From: Saprospiraceae bacterium
GTDB taxonomy: Bacteria; Bacteroidota; Bacteroidia; Chitinophagales; Saprospiraceae
Length of the DNA: 64,000 nucleotides
Assembly (NCBI GenBank): GCA_016714025.1
Contig: JADJOB010000002.1
Location: forward strand, 2,078,001-2,142,000
Direction: 5' to 3'
In this document: in pieces, positions 8,575-17,447 of the stretch
Numbering within the stretch: position 1 is the stretch's first letter
How the letters are laid out: each line of letters begins with the position of its first letter
Program-made: the position numbers and the translations under genes
Notes under the pieces: model-generated
What the model was told of the DNA's origin: nothing
What the model saw: only the letters and a program-made list of their open reading frames with translations
The model's database searches: none

Positions 8575-9282
8575 CTACCTATTATGAAATTTATTCAAAG
8601 CCTCTGTCCGGGTATGTACATGCAGTTTTTCATAAATACTGCGTACCTGGGATCGAACAGTGTGTTCTGAAACGAATCGCTCGGCAGCGATTTCTTTATA
8701 AGCTAATCCGCGTTCAAGACGCATTAAGACTTCCCATTCCTGGGGTGTAAGTTTTTCAAAATCCGGATGTTTCTTTTCGTTGGTTTTAAACGAACTGGCA
8801 ACCATGCGGGAGATTTGCCGGGACATAGGGGAGCCACCCTGGTACATGTCCCGTATTGCTTCTGCTAATTTTTCTGGCGTGGTTCCTTTTAATACATAGC
8901 CATTGGCACCTGCTGCTAATGCATCATACACTTCCCTGGAATCCTGGTGGTCGGAATAAACCAAATATTGAATGGTTTCTTTCATAGAGCTGCAATCGCG
9001 TATGCATTCAATCCCTGATTTACCGGGTAAACCAATATCCATTAATACAATGTCCGGATTGACTGTATGAAGATTGTTTTCAAATTCTTCTGCAGAGCTA
9101 AACGAACCAATGCACTCCAAATCAGGATAAATGTTGATCAGACTAGCTGTCAATTTACGGATGTCAGCATCGTCCTCGACTAGTGCTACTTTTATAATAT
9201 CCTTAAATTGTTTCAAGCTGCAAGATTCAATAAAATAATGAAAATTTAAAATACCACATTCGTATGAAAGCAGCAAATTCAC
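8575..9282 (-). CDS. NarL/FixJ-type (LuxR-family) response regulator
   Basis: A two-component DNA-binding regulator. The receiver domain (about residues 30-150) has the acidic pocket EDD (36-38), the phospho-acceptor D82 in DIVLMD, and the conserved Lys in GYVLKG. The C-terminal LuxR helix-turn-helix (about 170-232) starts LTPQEWEVL and has the recognition segment SEHTVRSQV. The GTG start at 9282 directly abuts the kinase stop (TAAGTG), implying translational coupling. The first ~22 residues are not part of the receiver fold, so a TTG at 9216 is an alternative start. The kinase encoded just upstream is its obvious partner; the cysteine-rich operon downstream is a possible target. Confidence 0.92.
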   Translation of the reverse strand: MNLLLSYECGILNFHYFIESCSLKQFKDIIKVALVEDDADIRKLTASLINIYPDLECIGSFSSAEEFENNLHTVNPDIVLMDIGLPGKSGIECIRDCSSMKETIQYLVYSDHQDSREVYDALAAGANGYVLKGTTPEKLAEAIRDMYQGGSPMSRQISRMVASSFKTNEKKHPDFEKLTPQEWEVLMRLERGLAYKEIAAERFVSEHTVRSQVRSIYEKLHVHTRTEALNKFHNR

Positions 9283-12200
9283 TTAATATCCATTAGTTAA
9301 TTTTAAGGGTCCAAAAAGCTGAATACAGGTACCGGAACCCGGACTGCTGTTTAAGCTTAAGCTAGCTGAAATAGACTCAGCTCGTTGCATCATACCACGA
9401 AGGCCATTGCTAGTCTTACCTGCCTGTACGGAATCAAATCCTTTGCCATCATCTTTAATTTCAAAATGGTAGGTTTTGTTAGGCAATTCTTCCAGACGAA
9501 TCCAAACCTGCTTTGCCTGGGCATGTTTTATTATGTTATTCAGGATTTCCTTAAATATTAAAAGCAATTGTCTTTTGATATCAGGATGTACCAATTCATT
9601 GGACTTGCTTTTTGGAAGTGTGAAGGATAGCTGAATCCCGGAATCCTCTAGGTACTGTCTGGCATGTTCCTGAAAATAAGCCTGCATATCATCAAAGTGA
9701 TCAAAATCAGGATTAATCGAAAAGACCAATTCGCGCAATTGAGAGGAGGCTATTTTCGCGTCCTCCGCTACATGACTCAATCTGAGTTTTAAATCTTCTT
9801 GCGATAAGCTGTTAATTCGAGATGCAACTTGTGCAGATAATGCTATTTTAGTAAGACTTGATCCCACTTCATCATGAATATCCTGGGCAATTTTATTTCG
9901 TAGAATCTCTTTGTCCCGATCTTTTTCAATTTCTGAAATCTTAAGCCGGTAGTCGTAAATAAAAATTGAGAATAATAAACTAACAAATATTAAAATTAAA
10001 ATTCCGTAATACCATGGACTTTTCCAATAGGGTCTGTTGATATTAAAATCGATCAAATTTTTATGGAAACAAATTGATCCATTTTGGCATATTTTTAATT
10101 GAACTTTATAGTTTCCATAACCGATTCCGGATAGTCTTAAAATGGGTTCTTTCCCAATTGAAATCCAATTACTGTCTTTGTCAAAAAAACGGAAATAATA
10201 AGTGTTTAAAAAACCATCCAATAAATTAGGTGTTGCAAATTGAATTTCTAAATTGTTTTGCTCGTAGCTTAGAGCTGATAATTGGTCAATGGATACATCC
10301 TGATTATTTGCTTTAATAGAACGTATAATAAGAGTGGTGTCTGGTATTGGATATTGAAATTCTGTATGATGCACATAAATGTATCCTTTTGGATTGATTA
10401 AATAGTGGAGATTGGGATTTCCGGTAACTTTATGGGTTGTAATGCCATCTGAAGGTAAACCATAATACGAATTGAATTCATAACATTGAAAGGTCTTTGG
10501 GTCTATCCTAATTAATTTATTGATGTTTGTTGTCCATAAAATCCCATTTTCGTCACAATTAACTGTGTTTATATAATTATCAGAGAGCTTGAATTTATCT
10601 TTATAGTCAGTAATTTTAAAATTATCAACATTAAATTTAAATATTCCATAGCCTTGTGTTCCAAACCAAATGGAACCATCGGGATCTATGGCTGATGATG
10701 AAATATTTGGATTGAAATAGGATCCGGGATTTTGATTGGGGTAAATGATTTCAAATTGATTTGCATTCCGTTTCCAATGTAAAAGTCCGGGACCCAAAAC
10801 AGATCCGAACCATAAATTCATATTTTTATCTTCACGAATTGTATTAAACAATCGAAACAGTTGATTCTTATCAAAGAGTTCTAATGGATAATGAATTACA
10901 GTATTTGAATCTATATTATACTTATAGATACCCCTTCGATTGATGGTCCCGAACCAGATATTATTTTTAGAATCTTTTAATACTGAACTTGAGAATAGTT
11001 CAAATGGATAGGCACTTTTAATATCCTTGCTAAAGCTCCAGGATTTATTTAAAATTGGATTGTACCAAAAGCTTACATTTCCACAAATTAACCAGCGAGA
11101 ACTGTCGATGATAAAGATTTTAGATATCTGTGTCCGTGGTTCATATGGCGAAATGGGCTTGACCAGGCTGCAGGTTTGATTTCTTTTGTCATAAATAATA
11201 ACACCGGAATACAGATAGGTAGATATAATTAAACTGTCATTCTCTAAAACACTGGTGGGATATTTTGATTCATTTGGAAAAATATCTTTGCATTCACTAT
11301 ATGAAAACAGTTTATTAATTGTTGTAGACTTTAACAAGCCCTTATCAGTCGCAGCGAAGTAATTTGATTTATATTTAACTAGATTTTTAATAAGGATCTC
11401 GGGGGACATCCGGTGATATACCAGATTGTTGGTTGCCGCATTGTAGATTTGATATTCTTTTCCGGTGCCGCAGGTGATCCCGATTTCATCATCTGAAATT
11501 TTACACAAGAAAGGAGTCATTTCATAATATTGAAACGGTTTGTGTTGGATTGTTCTAAAAGTATTTGATTTTAGATTATAATGTATGATTTGCACATTTT
11601 TGCAAAAATCTTCATACAGTATTACCGCAACCGAATCATTTATTTGTTGAAATGAAAGAAACCGGTTATATTCTTTAAAAGGTAATGGTTTTATTTCATG
11701 ATGAAACTTATTCTGTGGATCTATTTCAAATAAACAGGTTTGATCGTTGTCAACCAGTTCACTCAATCGAGGACCAGTTACCCAAATTTTTCCATTTGGA
11801 AATTCCAGGATTCTGTTGGGTTGAATTGGATTGTTATATTTAGTGTAATCATTAGGAAAATAGTAAGATTGAATTATCGAAAGGTTTTTGTTTACATGGA
11901 AGATTCCGCCAGTGGTGACAGCCCAAATGTTCCCTTTACTTGAAATTAATATATCCTGAGTTCTATTGGTAATATTAAATTTTTCAGGAATGCAAGGGAA
12001 TATTAAATTTTGTATTTGAAATGTTCGTGTATTGATTTTTGAAATGCCTTTGTCTGTCCCGACTATTATATAACTACTGTCTAATTGATTCAAACAAAAT
12101 ACTTTAGATCCGAGTATTTTCCGCGGTCCAATACCCGTTGGGATGGTATAAAAGGTTTGTCCATTGTAAACTTGTAAAGCAGTAGAACCAATCCAAAGAA

Positions 12201-12360
12201 ATCCATCTCGATCAATTAATATTACTGATAAATTACTGGTATTAAGACCTTGTTCGAGCCCAAGTATGTTATAATTTGAAAAAATAGACTGGCTGCTACC
12301 AATTTTTATAAAAACGGGAATTATCATTAAAACGATGATATGAATGATAATTCTCTTCAA
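9283..12360 (-). CDS. Reg_prop/Y_Y_Y sensor histidine kinase (HisKA_3 type)
   Basis: A 1025-residue membrane sensor kinase. After a signal segment (TTG start, MKRIIIHIIVLMIIP) come two-component-regulator propeller repeats (motifs such as GFLWIGS, GSIWFGTQGYG, KNIWFGT) filling residues about 25-680, then a Y_Y_Y-type Ig-like domain to about 770. A single membrane helix follows at about 785-803. The cytoplasmic part has a HisKA_3 dimerisation/phospho-acceptor domain (QDIHDEVGSSL, His829) and a HATPase_c domain with the N-box (EILNNIIKHA) and DDGKGF. Unlike the HTCS hybrids of Bacteroides it has no receiver or AraC domain; that function is in the adjacent LuxR-type regulator. The ligand is unknown. 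Confidence 0.93.
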   Translation of the reverse strand: MKRIIIHIIVLMIIPVFIKIGSSQSIFSNYNILGLEQGLNTSNLSVILIDRDGFLWIGSTALQVYNGQTFYTIPTGIGPRKILGSKVFCLNQLDSSYIIVGTDKGISKINTRTFQIQNLIFPCIPEKFNITNRTQDILISSKGNIWAVTTGGIFHVNKNLSIIQSYYFPNDYTKYNNPIQPNRILEFPNGKIWVTGPRLSELVDNDQTCLFEIDPQNKFHHEIKPLPFKEYNRFLSFQQINDSVAVILYEDFCKNVQIIHYNLKSNTFRTIQHKPFQYYEMTPFLCKISDDEIGITCGTGKEYQIYNAATNNLVYHRMSPEILIKNLVKYKSNYFAATDKGLLKSTTINKLFSYSECKDIFPNESKYPTSVLENDSLIISTYLYSGVIIYDKRNQTCSLVKPISPYEPRTQISKIFIIDSSRWLICGNVSFWYNPILNKSWSFSKDIKSAYPFELFSSSVLKDSKNNIWFGTINRRGIYKYNIDSNTVIHYPLELFDKNQLFRLFNTIREDKNMNLWFGSVLGPGLLHWKRNANQFEIIYPNQNPGSYFNPNISSSAIDPDGSIWFGTQGYGIFKFNVDNFKITDYKDKFKLSDNYINTVNCDENGILWTTNINKLIRIDPKTFQCYEFNSYYGLPSDGITTHKVTGNPNLHYLINPKGYIYVHHTEFQYPIPDTTLIIRSIKANNQDVSIDQLSALSYEQNNLEIQFATPNLLDGFLNTYYFRFFDKDSNWISIGKEPILRLSGIGYGNYKVQLKICQNGSICFHKNLIDFNINRPYWKSPWYYGILILIFVSLLFSIFIYDYRLKISEIEKDRDKEILRNKIAQDIHDEVGSSLTKIALSAQVASRINSLSQEDLKLRLSHVAEDAKIASSQLRELVFSINPDFDHFDDMQAYFQEHARQYLEDSGIQLSFTLPKSKSNELVHPDIKRQLLLIFKEILNNIIKHAQAKQVWIRLEELPNKTYHFEIKDDGKGFDSVQAGKTSNGLRGMMQRAESISASLSLNSSPGSGTCIQLFGPLKLTNGY

Positions 12361-12498
12361 AATTTAAAGGAAACTTTAAGCGAAGATAAAAAATGAAAAC
12401 TGAACCAGAAGTAACTATGAAGCACGATTATTTCATACTATCATATGAATTTCTTAATCCTAATTTGAGAGACTTATGAATTAAAATTGCGTTCTGAG

Positions 12499-13041
12499 CT
12501 ATTCTTCTACCAAATACAACAAATTATCCTCCACCAAATACATCAAAGGCGCAATGATGACATTGGGGTAGCGCAAACGGAGTCGTTTGGTCTCGCTGAT
12601 AATAAAGTGTTTCTCATTGCCAATTTCATGGATTGGTTCGTAGTGATAAAAATGGTCTTCGGCTTCTTCACGGGTCCAGCCGGCATTGGTAATCAATCCT
12701 TGAATAAATAAATCTTTTCGCGCCATCAAATTGACCATACCGCAATTATTGTGGCCTATTAATACTAAATGCCGCACATTGCCGACTGCAATGGCATAAG
12801 ACACCCGAAATTCACTGTATCTCAGATTGGCGCCTCCGGACCGGATGATGTAGGCAAAATTATCCGGGATGGATAAATGTTTTCGATTGTCCATACACAT
12901 CCCAATTAATAATTGGGCTTGTTGGTATTGCTGATAGGTTTTTCCTAAATTGTGATAGGCAAATAATTCAGCTATTGGAGTATTTTGGTACACTTCAGGA
13001 ATACGCTCGATGCGGTCTATTTTGATTAAATCTGCTGACAT
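12499..13041 (-). CDS. Beta-carbonic-anhydrase-like protein
   Basis: About 180 residues from an ATG at 13041, a start that avoids overlap with purN (ending at 13053). The zinc-site motifs of beta-class carbonic anhydrases are present: C-x-D-x-R as CMDNR, and H-x-x-C as HNNCGM, separated by the expected ~55 residues including a SGGANLR segment. Beta enzymes interconvert CO2 and bicarbonate. Replacement of the usual CSDSR by CMDNR and the short C-terminus make it a divergent member, so activity is likely but not certain. It follows purN by 11 bp on the same strand and is probably co-transcribed; bicarbonate supply to biosynthesis would be consistent. Confidence 0.72.
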   Translation of the reverse strand: MSADLIKIDRIERIPEVYQNTPIAELFAYHNLGKTYQQYQQAQLLIGMCMDNRKHLSIPDNFAYIIRSGGANLRYSEFRVSYAIAVGNVRHLVLIGHNNCGMVNLMARKDLFIQGLITNAGWTREEAEDHFYHYEPIHEIGNEKHFIISETKRLRLRYPNVIIAPLMYLVEDNLLYLVEE

Positions 13042-13052
13042 AAAATTATTGA

Positions 13053-13637
13053 CTACATAAAACGGGTTTGTAATACCAGTTTTTCTGCCCATTCAGGATA
13101 ATATTTGTGTTCAAGTTCCTGCACTTTCTTTGCAAGCTTTTCCGCATTGTCCCGACGATCCACCTTGCATTTGGCTTGAAATATTATTTTACCCCGGTCA
13201 TACATCTCATTGACATAATGAATGGTAATTCCACTTTCAACATCTCCTTCATTGATAACAGATTGATGTACGTGCAATCCATACATTCCTTTTCCTCCAT
13301 GCTTGGGTAATAATGCAGGATGGATGTTGATCAATTTTCCATCAAATTGTTTTACCAAAAAGGGTGGTATCAATAATAAAAAGCCAGCCAAAACGATAAA
13401 ATCAATATCGTATAAATTCAGGAGAGCTGTTGTATATCCATTGTTGGATAAAAGGGATTTGTTTACAACGGAAGAGGGGACATTGTGTTCTTTTGCAACT
13501 TTAAGAACACCTGCTTTACTCGAACTGGAAAGGATCAAGCCCACTTGAATGTCAGGATGATTCTTAAAATGTTTAATTAATGCATCAGCATTGGTTCCAT
13601 TGCCTGAAGCAAATATGGCTATTTTTCGTTTCTTCAT
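13053..13637 (-). CDS. purN: Phosphoribosylglycinamide formyltransferase
   Basis: A 194-residue enzyme of de novo purine synthesis that transfers a formyl group from 10-formyl-THF to GAR. Visible motifs are the phosphate-binding FASGNGTN near the N-terminus, the catalytic NIHPALLPKHGGKGMYG block (Asn/His), and SGITIHYVNEMYDRG, which carries the catalytic Asp. The length is typical for the family. It lies 17 bp downstream of porD and 11 bp upstream of the carbonic-anhydrase-like gene, so the three are likely in one transcript. Confident assignment. Confidence 0.95.
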   Translation of the reverse strand: MKKRKIAIFASGNGTNADALIKHFKNHPDIQVGLILSSSSKAGVLKVAKEHNVPSSVVNKSLLSNNGYTTALLNLYDIDFIVLAGFLLLIPPFLVKQFDGKLINIHPALLPKHGGKGMYGLHVHQSVINEGDVESGITIHYVNEMYDRGKIIFQAKCKVDRRDNAEKLAKKVQELEHKYYPEWAEKLVLQTRFM

Positions 13638-13654
13638 GTATTATTAAATTAGCA

Positions 13655-14566
13655 TCAAGATTTTATCAAGGGTTCGTAACTACTCGTATTGGCCGGATCC
13701 ATTTGAATCATGACATCATACACTTTTTTCTTTTCCTGTGGATTTCCTTGTTTGAAGATTTCCAGGATTTCCTGATTCTTCATATAAGTAAACATTTTTA
13801 TTAAATAAGTATCAGGATATGATGAATTGGCCCGTCCAATGTCTTCTAATATGTTTGCTAAACTCGCACGGCTTCCGCTTGGATCTTTAGCAAACTGATC
13901 CATGCATTGGCGATGGTATTCATAATATGCCCTTCGAAATCCTTTCATCCTTGGATTTAATAAATTCTCTACCAAAAAATAACGTGTATTTTTTTTGTCT
14001 TTGGTAGGAGACCAGGAAGGATCTGCCCCTTTAATGGATGCTGGCAATACATTCAACATATTATTTAGTAACTGTAAATGTGCTTCACCACCTTCCAAAC
14101 TGTAGCTGTCGTAATCCAATGCCAAAATAAGATAGGCATAATAGGTCAATACCGCGGATAAATTATCGTAATAGGTTTCTTTAGAATTTTCAAGGTTTTT
14201 GTAGGGATCAAATATTACAGGAATTTGTTTGTCAATAATACTTAATAAAGCGGTTTCATAGCTCGCATTAAATACAGGTCGGGTAGCTTGCACTGCAATA
14301 TCCAATAAGAGGTTGTTGTCGCCTTTGTCTGCACTGATCGTAATTTGAAAATTGCATTTTATTTTTTCATGGGGTTCAAAAACATCTTGAGTCCATTTCT
14401 GATTATTTAGAAAATCCTTTACATTTCGTTCAATTTGATTGACAATGGATTTATCGCTTAATCCAAGATTGGGAGCATTTACCCGAACCGATGCATTGAG
14501 TTCCTGTGAGTAGAGTGAAGAACCAAACAGGATGCAAATCAGGCAGGTCGTTAGGAATACTTTCAT
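13655..14566 (-). CDS. porD: Type IX secretion-associated protein PorD (DUF4835)
   Basis: A 303-residue secreted protein from the ATG at 14566, directly after the coaBC stop, which gives a signal peptide ending LYSQ. The mature protein begins ELNASVRVNAPN and continues with features typical of DUF4835: SIVNQIERNVKDFLNNQKW, YETALLS, YYDNLSAVLTYYAYLILALDYDSYS, and a helical C-terminus. Proteins of this family are annotated as T9SS component PorD in Bacteroidota. The position after bamD-rpoZ-coaBC is the conserved neighbourhood in the phylum. The exact biochemical role is not settled. It fits the several T9SS cargo proteins encoded elsewhere in the window. Confidence 0.88.
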   Translation of the reverse strand: MKVFLTTCLICILFGSSLYSQELNASVRVNAPNLGLSDKSIVNQIERNVKDFLNNQKWTQDVFEPHEKIKCNFQITISADKGDNNLLLDIAVQATRPVFNASYETALLSIIDKQIPVIFDPYKNLENSKETYYDNLSAVLTYYAYLILALDYDSYSLEGGEAHLQLLNNMLNVLPASIKGADPSWSPTKDKKNTRYFLVENLLNPRMKGFRRAYYEYHRQCMDQFAKDPSGSRASLANILEDIGRANSSYPDTYLIKMFTYMKNQEILEIFKQGNPQEKKKVYDVMIQMDPANTSSYEPLIKS

Positions 14567-14567
14567 G

Positions 14568-15782
14568 TTATTTATTTTCAAGAATGGCATTTAATATATC
14601 GATTGCGACCTCTTTTTTGGACTTCAAATCAAAGGAACTTATTTTTCCTGACTTATCCAAAATGCTGACCTTGTTTGAATCCGAATAAAAAGCGGCACCG
14701 GGATCGTTTGGCGAATTCATAACGATCATATCCATATTTTTGTTTTTTAATTTAATGGCTGCATTTTTTTCAAGTTCCTCTGTTTCAAGGGCAAATCCAC
14801 ATAAAAACTGTTTTTCTGTTTTATGACTTCCAATAAAACCTGCAATGTCTGGTGTCGGAATTAATCGGATTGTTAAATCAGGATGCTTGGATTTTTTAAT
14901 TTTATTGTCAGCGATGCGGTCGGGTTGGAAATCAGCAACAGCTGCAGCTAATATGAAGATATCCGTTTCCTGGATACGCTTTTCAACTTCCGATAAAAGA
15001 TCCTGTGCACTTACAATTCGTGTAATCCTCAGATTTGGGCTGTCAAATATGGCTTCTTTGCTTGGACCTATAATAAGTTCTACCTCTGCGCCCATTCGAA
15101 CCGCTTCCTCTGCCAATCGGATCCCCATTTTTCCAGAAGCATAATTTCCAATAAACCGCACCGGGTCAATGGCCTCATGTGTTGGCCCGGCAGTGACGAG
15201 TATTTTTTTGCCAAGCAAAGCTTGATTCGGATTAAAAAAGTGTACAATTTCCTGGAAAATAGACTCAGGTTCGGCCAATCGTCCGGGACCAATCAATCCA
15301 CTTGCTAATGGACCCTCCCCAACAGGAATCACATAATTGCCATAGGATTGGAGTTGCGCAATATTTTTTTGAGTGGAAGGGTGTTTCCACATATCCAAAT
15401 CCATAGCAGGGGCTAACATGATCGGGCATTTGGCTGATAAATAAACTGCAGTTAGTAAATTATCGGTAATGCCATTTGCTAATTTAGCAAGCGTATTGGC
15501 GCTGGCTGGAGCTATCACTAACAAATCTGCCCAAAGACCTAATTCAACATGTTTCGCCCATTCCTGGTCAGCACTTAATCCGGATAATACCGGTTTGTTG
15601 GATAAAGTTGAAAAACTAAGTGGGCCTACAAATTCTTTGGCGGCTTCAGTAAAAATAATTTGTACCTCGGCGCCAGCTTTAACCAATAAACGAAGGAGTA
15701 TAGCAGATTTGTAGGCTGAGATACTGCCTGTTATGCCGAGGATTATTTTACGTCCTTCCAATAAATTTTGCTGGACTGACAC
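14568..15782 (-). CDS. coaBC: Bifunctional phosphopantothenoylcysteine decarboxylase/synthetase
   Basis: A 404-residue fusion enzyme of coenzyme A synthesis. The CoaC half (1-185) is a flavoprotein with GITGSISAYKS, APASANTLAKLANG and the APAMDLDMW segment. The CoaB half (190-404) has ILVTAGPTHEAIDPVRFIGNYASGKMG, AAVADFQP and the CGFALETE active-site loop. Together they make 4'-phosphopantetheine from phosphopantothenate, cysteine and CTP. The start is GTG at 15782. It lies 16 bp after rpoZ and 1 bp before porD, so it is part of a four-gene operon. With coaX elsewhere in the window, two steps of the CoA pathway are covered. Confidence 0.96.
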   Translation of the reverse strand: MSVQQNLLEGRKIILGITGSISAYKSAILLRLLVKAGAEVQIIFTEAAKEFVGPLSFSTLSNKPVLSGLSADQEWAKHVELGLWADLLVIAPASANTLAKLANGITDNLLTAVYLSAKCPIMLAPAMDLDMWKHPSTQKNIAQLQSYGNYVIPVGEGPLASGLIGPGRLAEPESIFQEIVHFFNPNQALLGKKILVTAGPTHEAIDPVRFIGNYASGKMGIRLAEEAVRMGAEVELIIGPSKEAIFDSPNLRITRIVSAQDLLSEVEKRIQETDIFILAAAVADFQPDRIADNKIKKSKHPDLTIRLIPTPDIAGFIGSHKTEKQFLCGFALETEELEKNAAIKLKNKNMDMIVMNSPNDPGAAFYSDSNKVSILDKSGKISSFDLKSKKEVAIDILNAILENK

Positions 15783-15798
15783 CTAAGATCGTTCTGAA

Positions 15799-16140
15799 TT
15801 ATTCGGAATCGGGTGTGGTATTTTTATAGTGAAATTCTATTTTACCTTCGAGGTATTCTTCAGTTGCAATAATTGCAGGATTGGGTAATTTCTCGTAAAA
15901 TTTTGAAATTTCAATTTGCTCTTTGTTCTCATGTACTTCTTCAATCGTATCTGAATGAGATGCAAATTCTTCTAATTTGTCAACCAACTCTTCTTTAATA
16001 TCATTGGTCAATTGATTCGCACGCTTTGCCAGGACATTGATGGTTTCATAAATATTGCCGGTAGCACTGGTAAAGTCTTTAATGTTACGGGCTTTAACAT
16101 TGGGATTAATTCCTTGCACTTGTGTTTTGATATCTATCAT
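15799..16140 (-). CDS. rpoZ: RNA polymerase omega subunit (Bacteroidota type)
   Basis: A 113-residue protein matching the Bacteroidota form of omega: ARNIKDFTSATGNIYETINVLAKRANQL near the N-terminus corresponds to the conserved omega helix that embraces the beta' subunit. It is followed by an acidic helical segment and a C-terminal tail with NPAIIATEEYLEGKIEF. The ATG at 16140 lies inside bamD (35-bp overlap), so translation is probably coupled. The position between bamD and coaBC is the normal one in this phylum, which strengthens the call beyond sequence alone. Confidence 0.88.
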   Translation of the reverse strand: MIDIKTQVQGINPNVKARNIKDFTSATGNIYETINVLAKRANQLTNDIKEELVDKLEEFASHSDTIEEVHENKEQIEISKFYEKLPNPAIIATEEYLEGKIEFHYKNTTPDSE

Positions 16141-16939
16141 AATCCGTTGATTTTAATTTAGCGTTTATTTTTTTATTGTAGTCCTTAATTTCACTGGTAG
16201 TTTTCCCGCTTGGATACCGTTGAATAAAATCTTCAATATATTGTCGGGCTTCCAGATAGCGTTCTTTTTGTTTTTCAAAAATACTGTGTTCAGCAAGTAA
16301 ATAAGCCGACTTACAAATGAGAAAACGAATTTCCCGTGCATTTTTAGTTTCAGGGAAATCATTCAAAACATTTTTAAGACTTGTGACACAGGACTGATAA
16401 TTATTCATATCATAATACAGCTTCCCTGCTTCAAAAGATTTAAATTCAATTTTAGCACGACACTCATCAATCAATTTATTGCATTCTTCAACACGTTTTG
16501 AATTTGGATAGGTATTGACAAATAATTGAAAACCATCAATGGCTTTTTCAGTATTGCTCTGATCCAACCGATAGCCTGGGGATGTTTTATACAAAGAATA
16601 AACAGACATAAAGTCTGCTTCTTCTTTTTTATCGCTATTGATAAAGGTATTTGCAAAAGTTTTAAAAAGATGGGATGATAAATCAAATTGATTTAAATAG
16701 TAGTGGGTATACGAATATTTAAAATAAATGATTTCAGCTTCTTTTTGTCCGCGAAAGGATGTTAAAATTTGCTCATACAAGGTTTGAGCTTTTATGTAAG
16801 ACTTATCATCGTAATACTTGTCAGCTGCTTTAAGAATCAAGTTTGGATCCGAACTGGTTCGAATTTTTTCAAAACTTGACCTGCAACTTATAAAAGTTAC
16901 TAAAAACAGACAACCGACGTAAAGTAATGATCTTCTCAT
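16106..16939 (-). CDS. bamD: Outer membrane assembly lipoprotein BamD
   Basis: A 277-residue lipoprotein with a signal ending FISC (acylated Cys about residue 19). The body is a series of TPR-like helical pairs (ADKYYDDKSYIKAQTLYEQIL, FKTFANTFINSDKKEEADF, AIDGFQLFVNTYPNSKRVEECNKLIDECR), typical of BamD, the periplasmic partner of BamA in outer-membrane protein insertion. The 3' end overlaps rpoZ. The gene follows the 7-bp repeat array, which lies about 120-480 bp upstream of its start on the same strand, so the array may sit in or near its promoter region. Confidence 0.92.
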   Translation of the reverse strand: MRRSLLYVGCLFLVTFISCRSSFEKIRTSSDPNLILKAADKYYDDKSYIKAQTLYEQILTSFRGQKEAEIIYFKYSYTHYYLNQFDLSSHLFKTFANTFINSDKKEEADFMSVYSLYKTSPGYRLDQSNTEKAIDGFQLFVNTYPNSKRVEECNKLIDECRAKIEFKSFEAGKLYYDMNNYQSCVTSLKNVLNDFPETKNAREIRFLICKSAYLLAEHSIFEKQKERYLEARQYIEDFIQRYPSGKTTSEIKDYNKKINAKLKSTDYDRYQNTSARN

Positions 16940-17057
16940 GGAGGGCGCAAATTTAATACAATAAACGGAATTTCAGGGAGATAAGTATGTTGTTTTTAAT
17001 TGAGGATAAAGGGAATACGCATCGAAAATTGAATTTTTATTGAATTTTCCATTTTAA

Positions 17058-17421
17058 ATGGTCAATGGACGATGGACGATGGACGATGGTCAATGGACGA
17101 TGGACAATGGACGATGGTCAATGGACGATGGACGATGGACAATAGACAATGGACGATGGACAATGGACGATGGACAATGGACAATGGACGATGGTCAATG
17201 GACGATGGTCAATGGACGATGGACGATGGATGATGGTCAAAAGACAATGGACGATGGACAATGGTCAATGCTCAATGGTCAATGCTCAATGGTCTATGGT
17301 CAATTCTCAATGCTCAATGCTCAATGGTCTGTGGACAATGGTCAATGGTCTATGGTCAATTCACAATGCTCAATGTTCAATGGTCTATGCTCAATGGTCA
17401 ATGGACAATGGTCAAAGGTCA
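17058..17421. repeat. 52-unit array of a 7-bp tandem repeat
   Basis: The intergenic stretch between bamD (starts 16939) and the GH3 gene (ends 17448) is mostly this array: 52 consecutive heptamers with no indel. Units 1-30 are mainly ATGGACG, ATGGACA and ATGGTCA; units 31-52 are mainly ATGCTCA, ATGGTCA and ATGGTCT, so the array has two sequence zones. Because 7 is not a multiple of 3, all three forward frames appear open, producing spurious ORFs with WTMDDGQ-type heptapeptides. The remainder of the gap (16940-17057, 17422-17447) shows nothing else I can identify. Role unknown. Confidence 0.97.
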
Positions 17422-17447
17422 CAAAACCCTGGGACAAAGCTCTTTGG

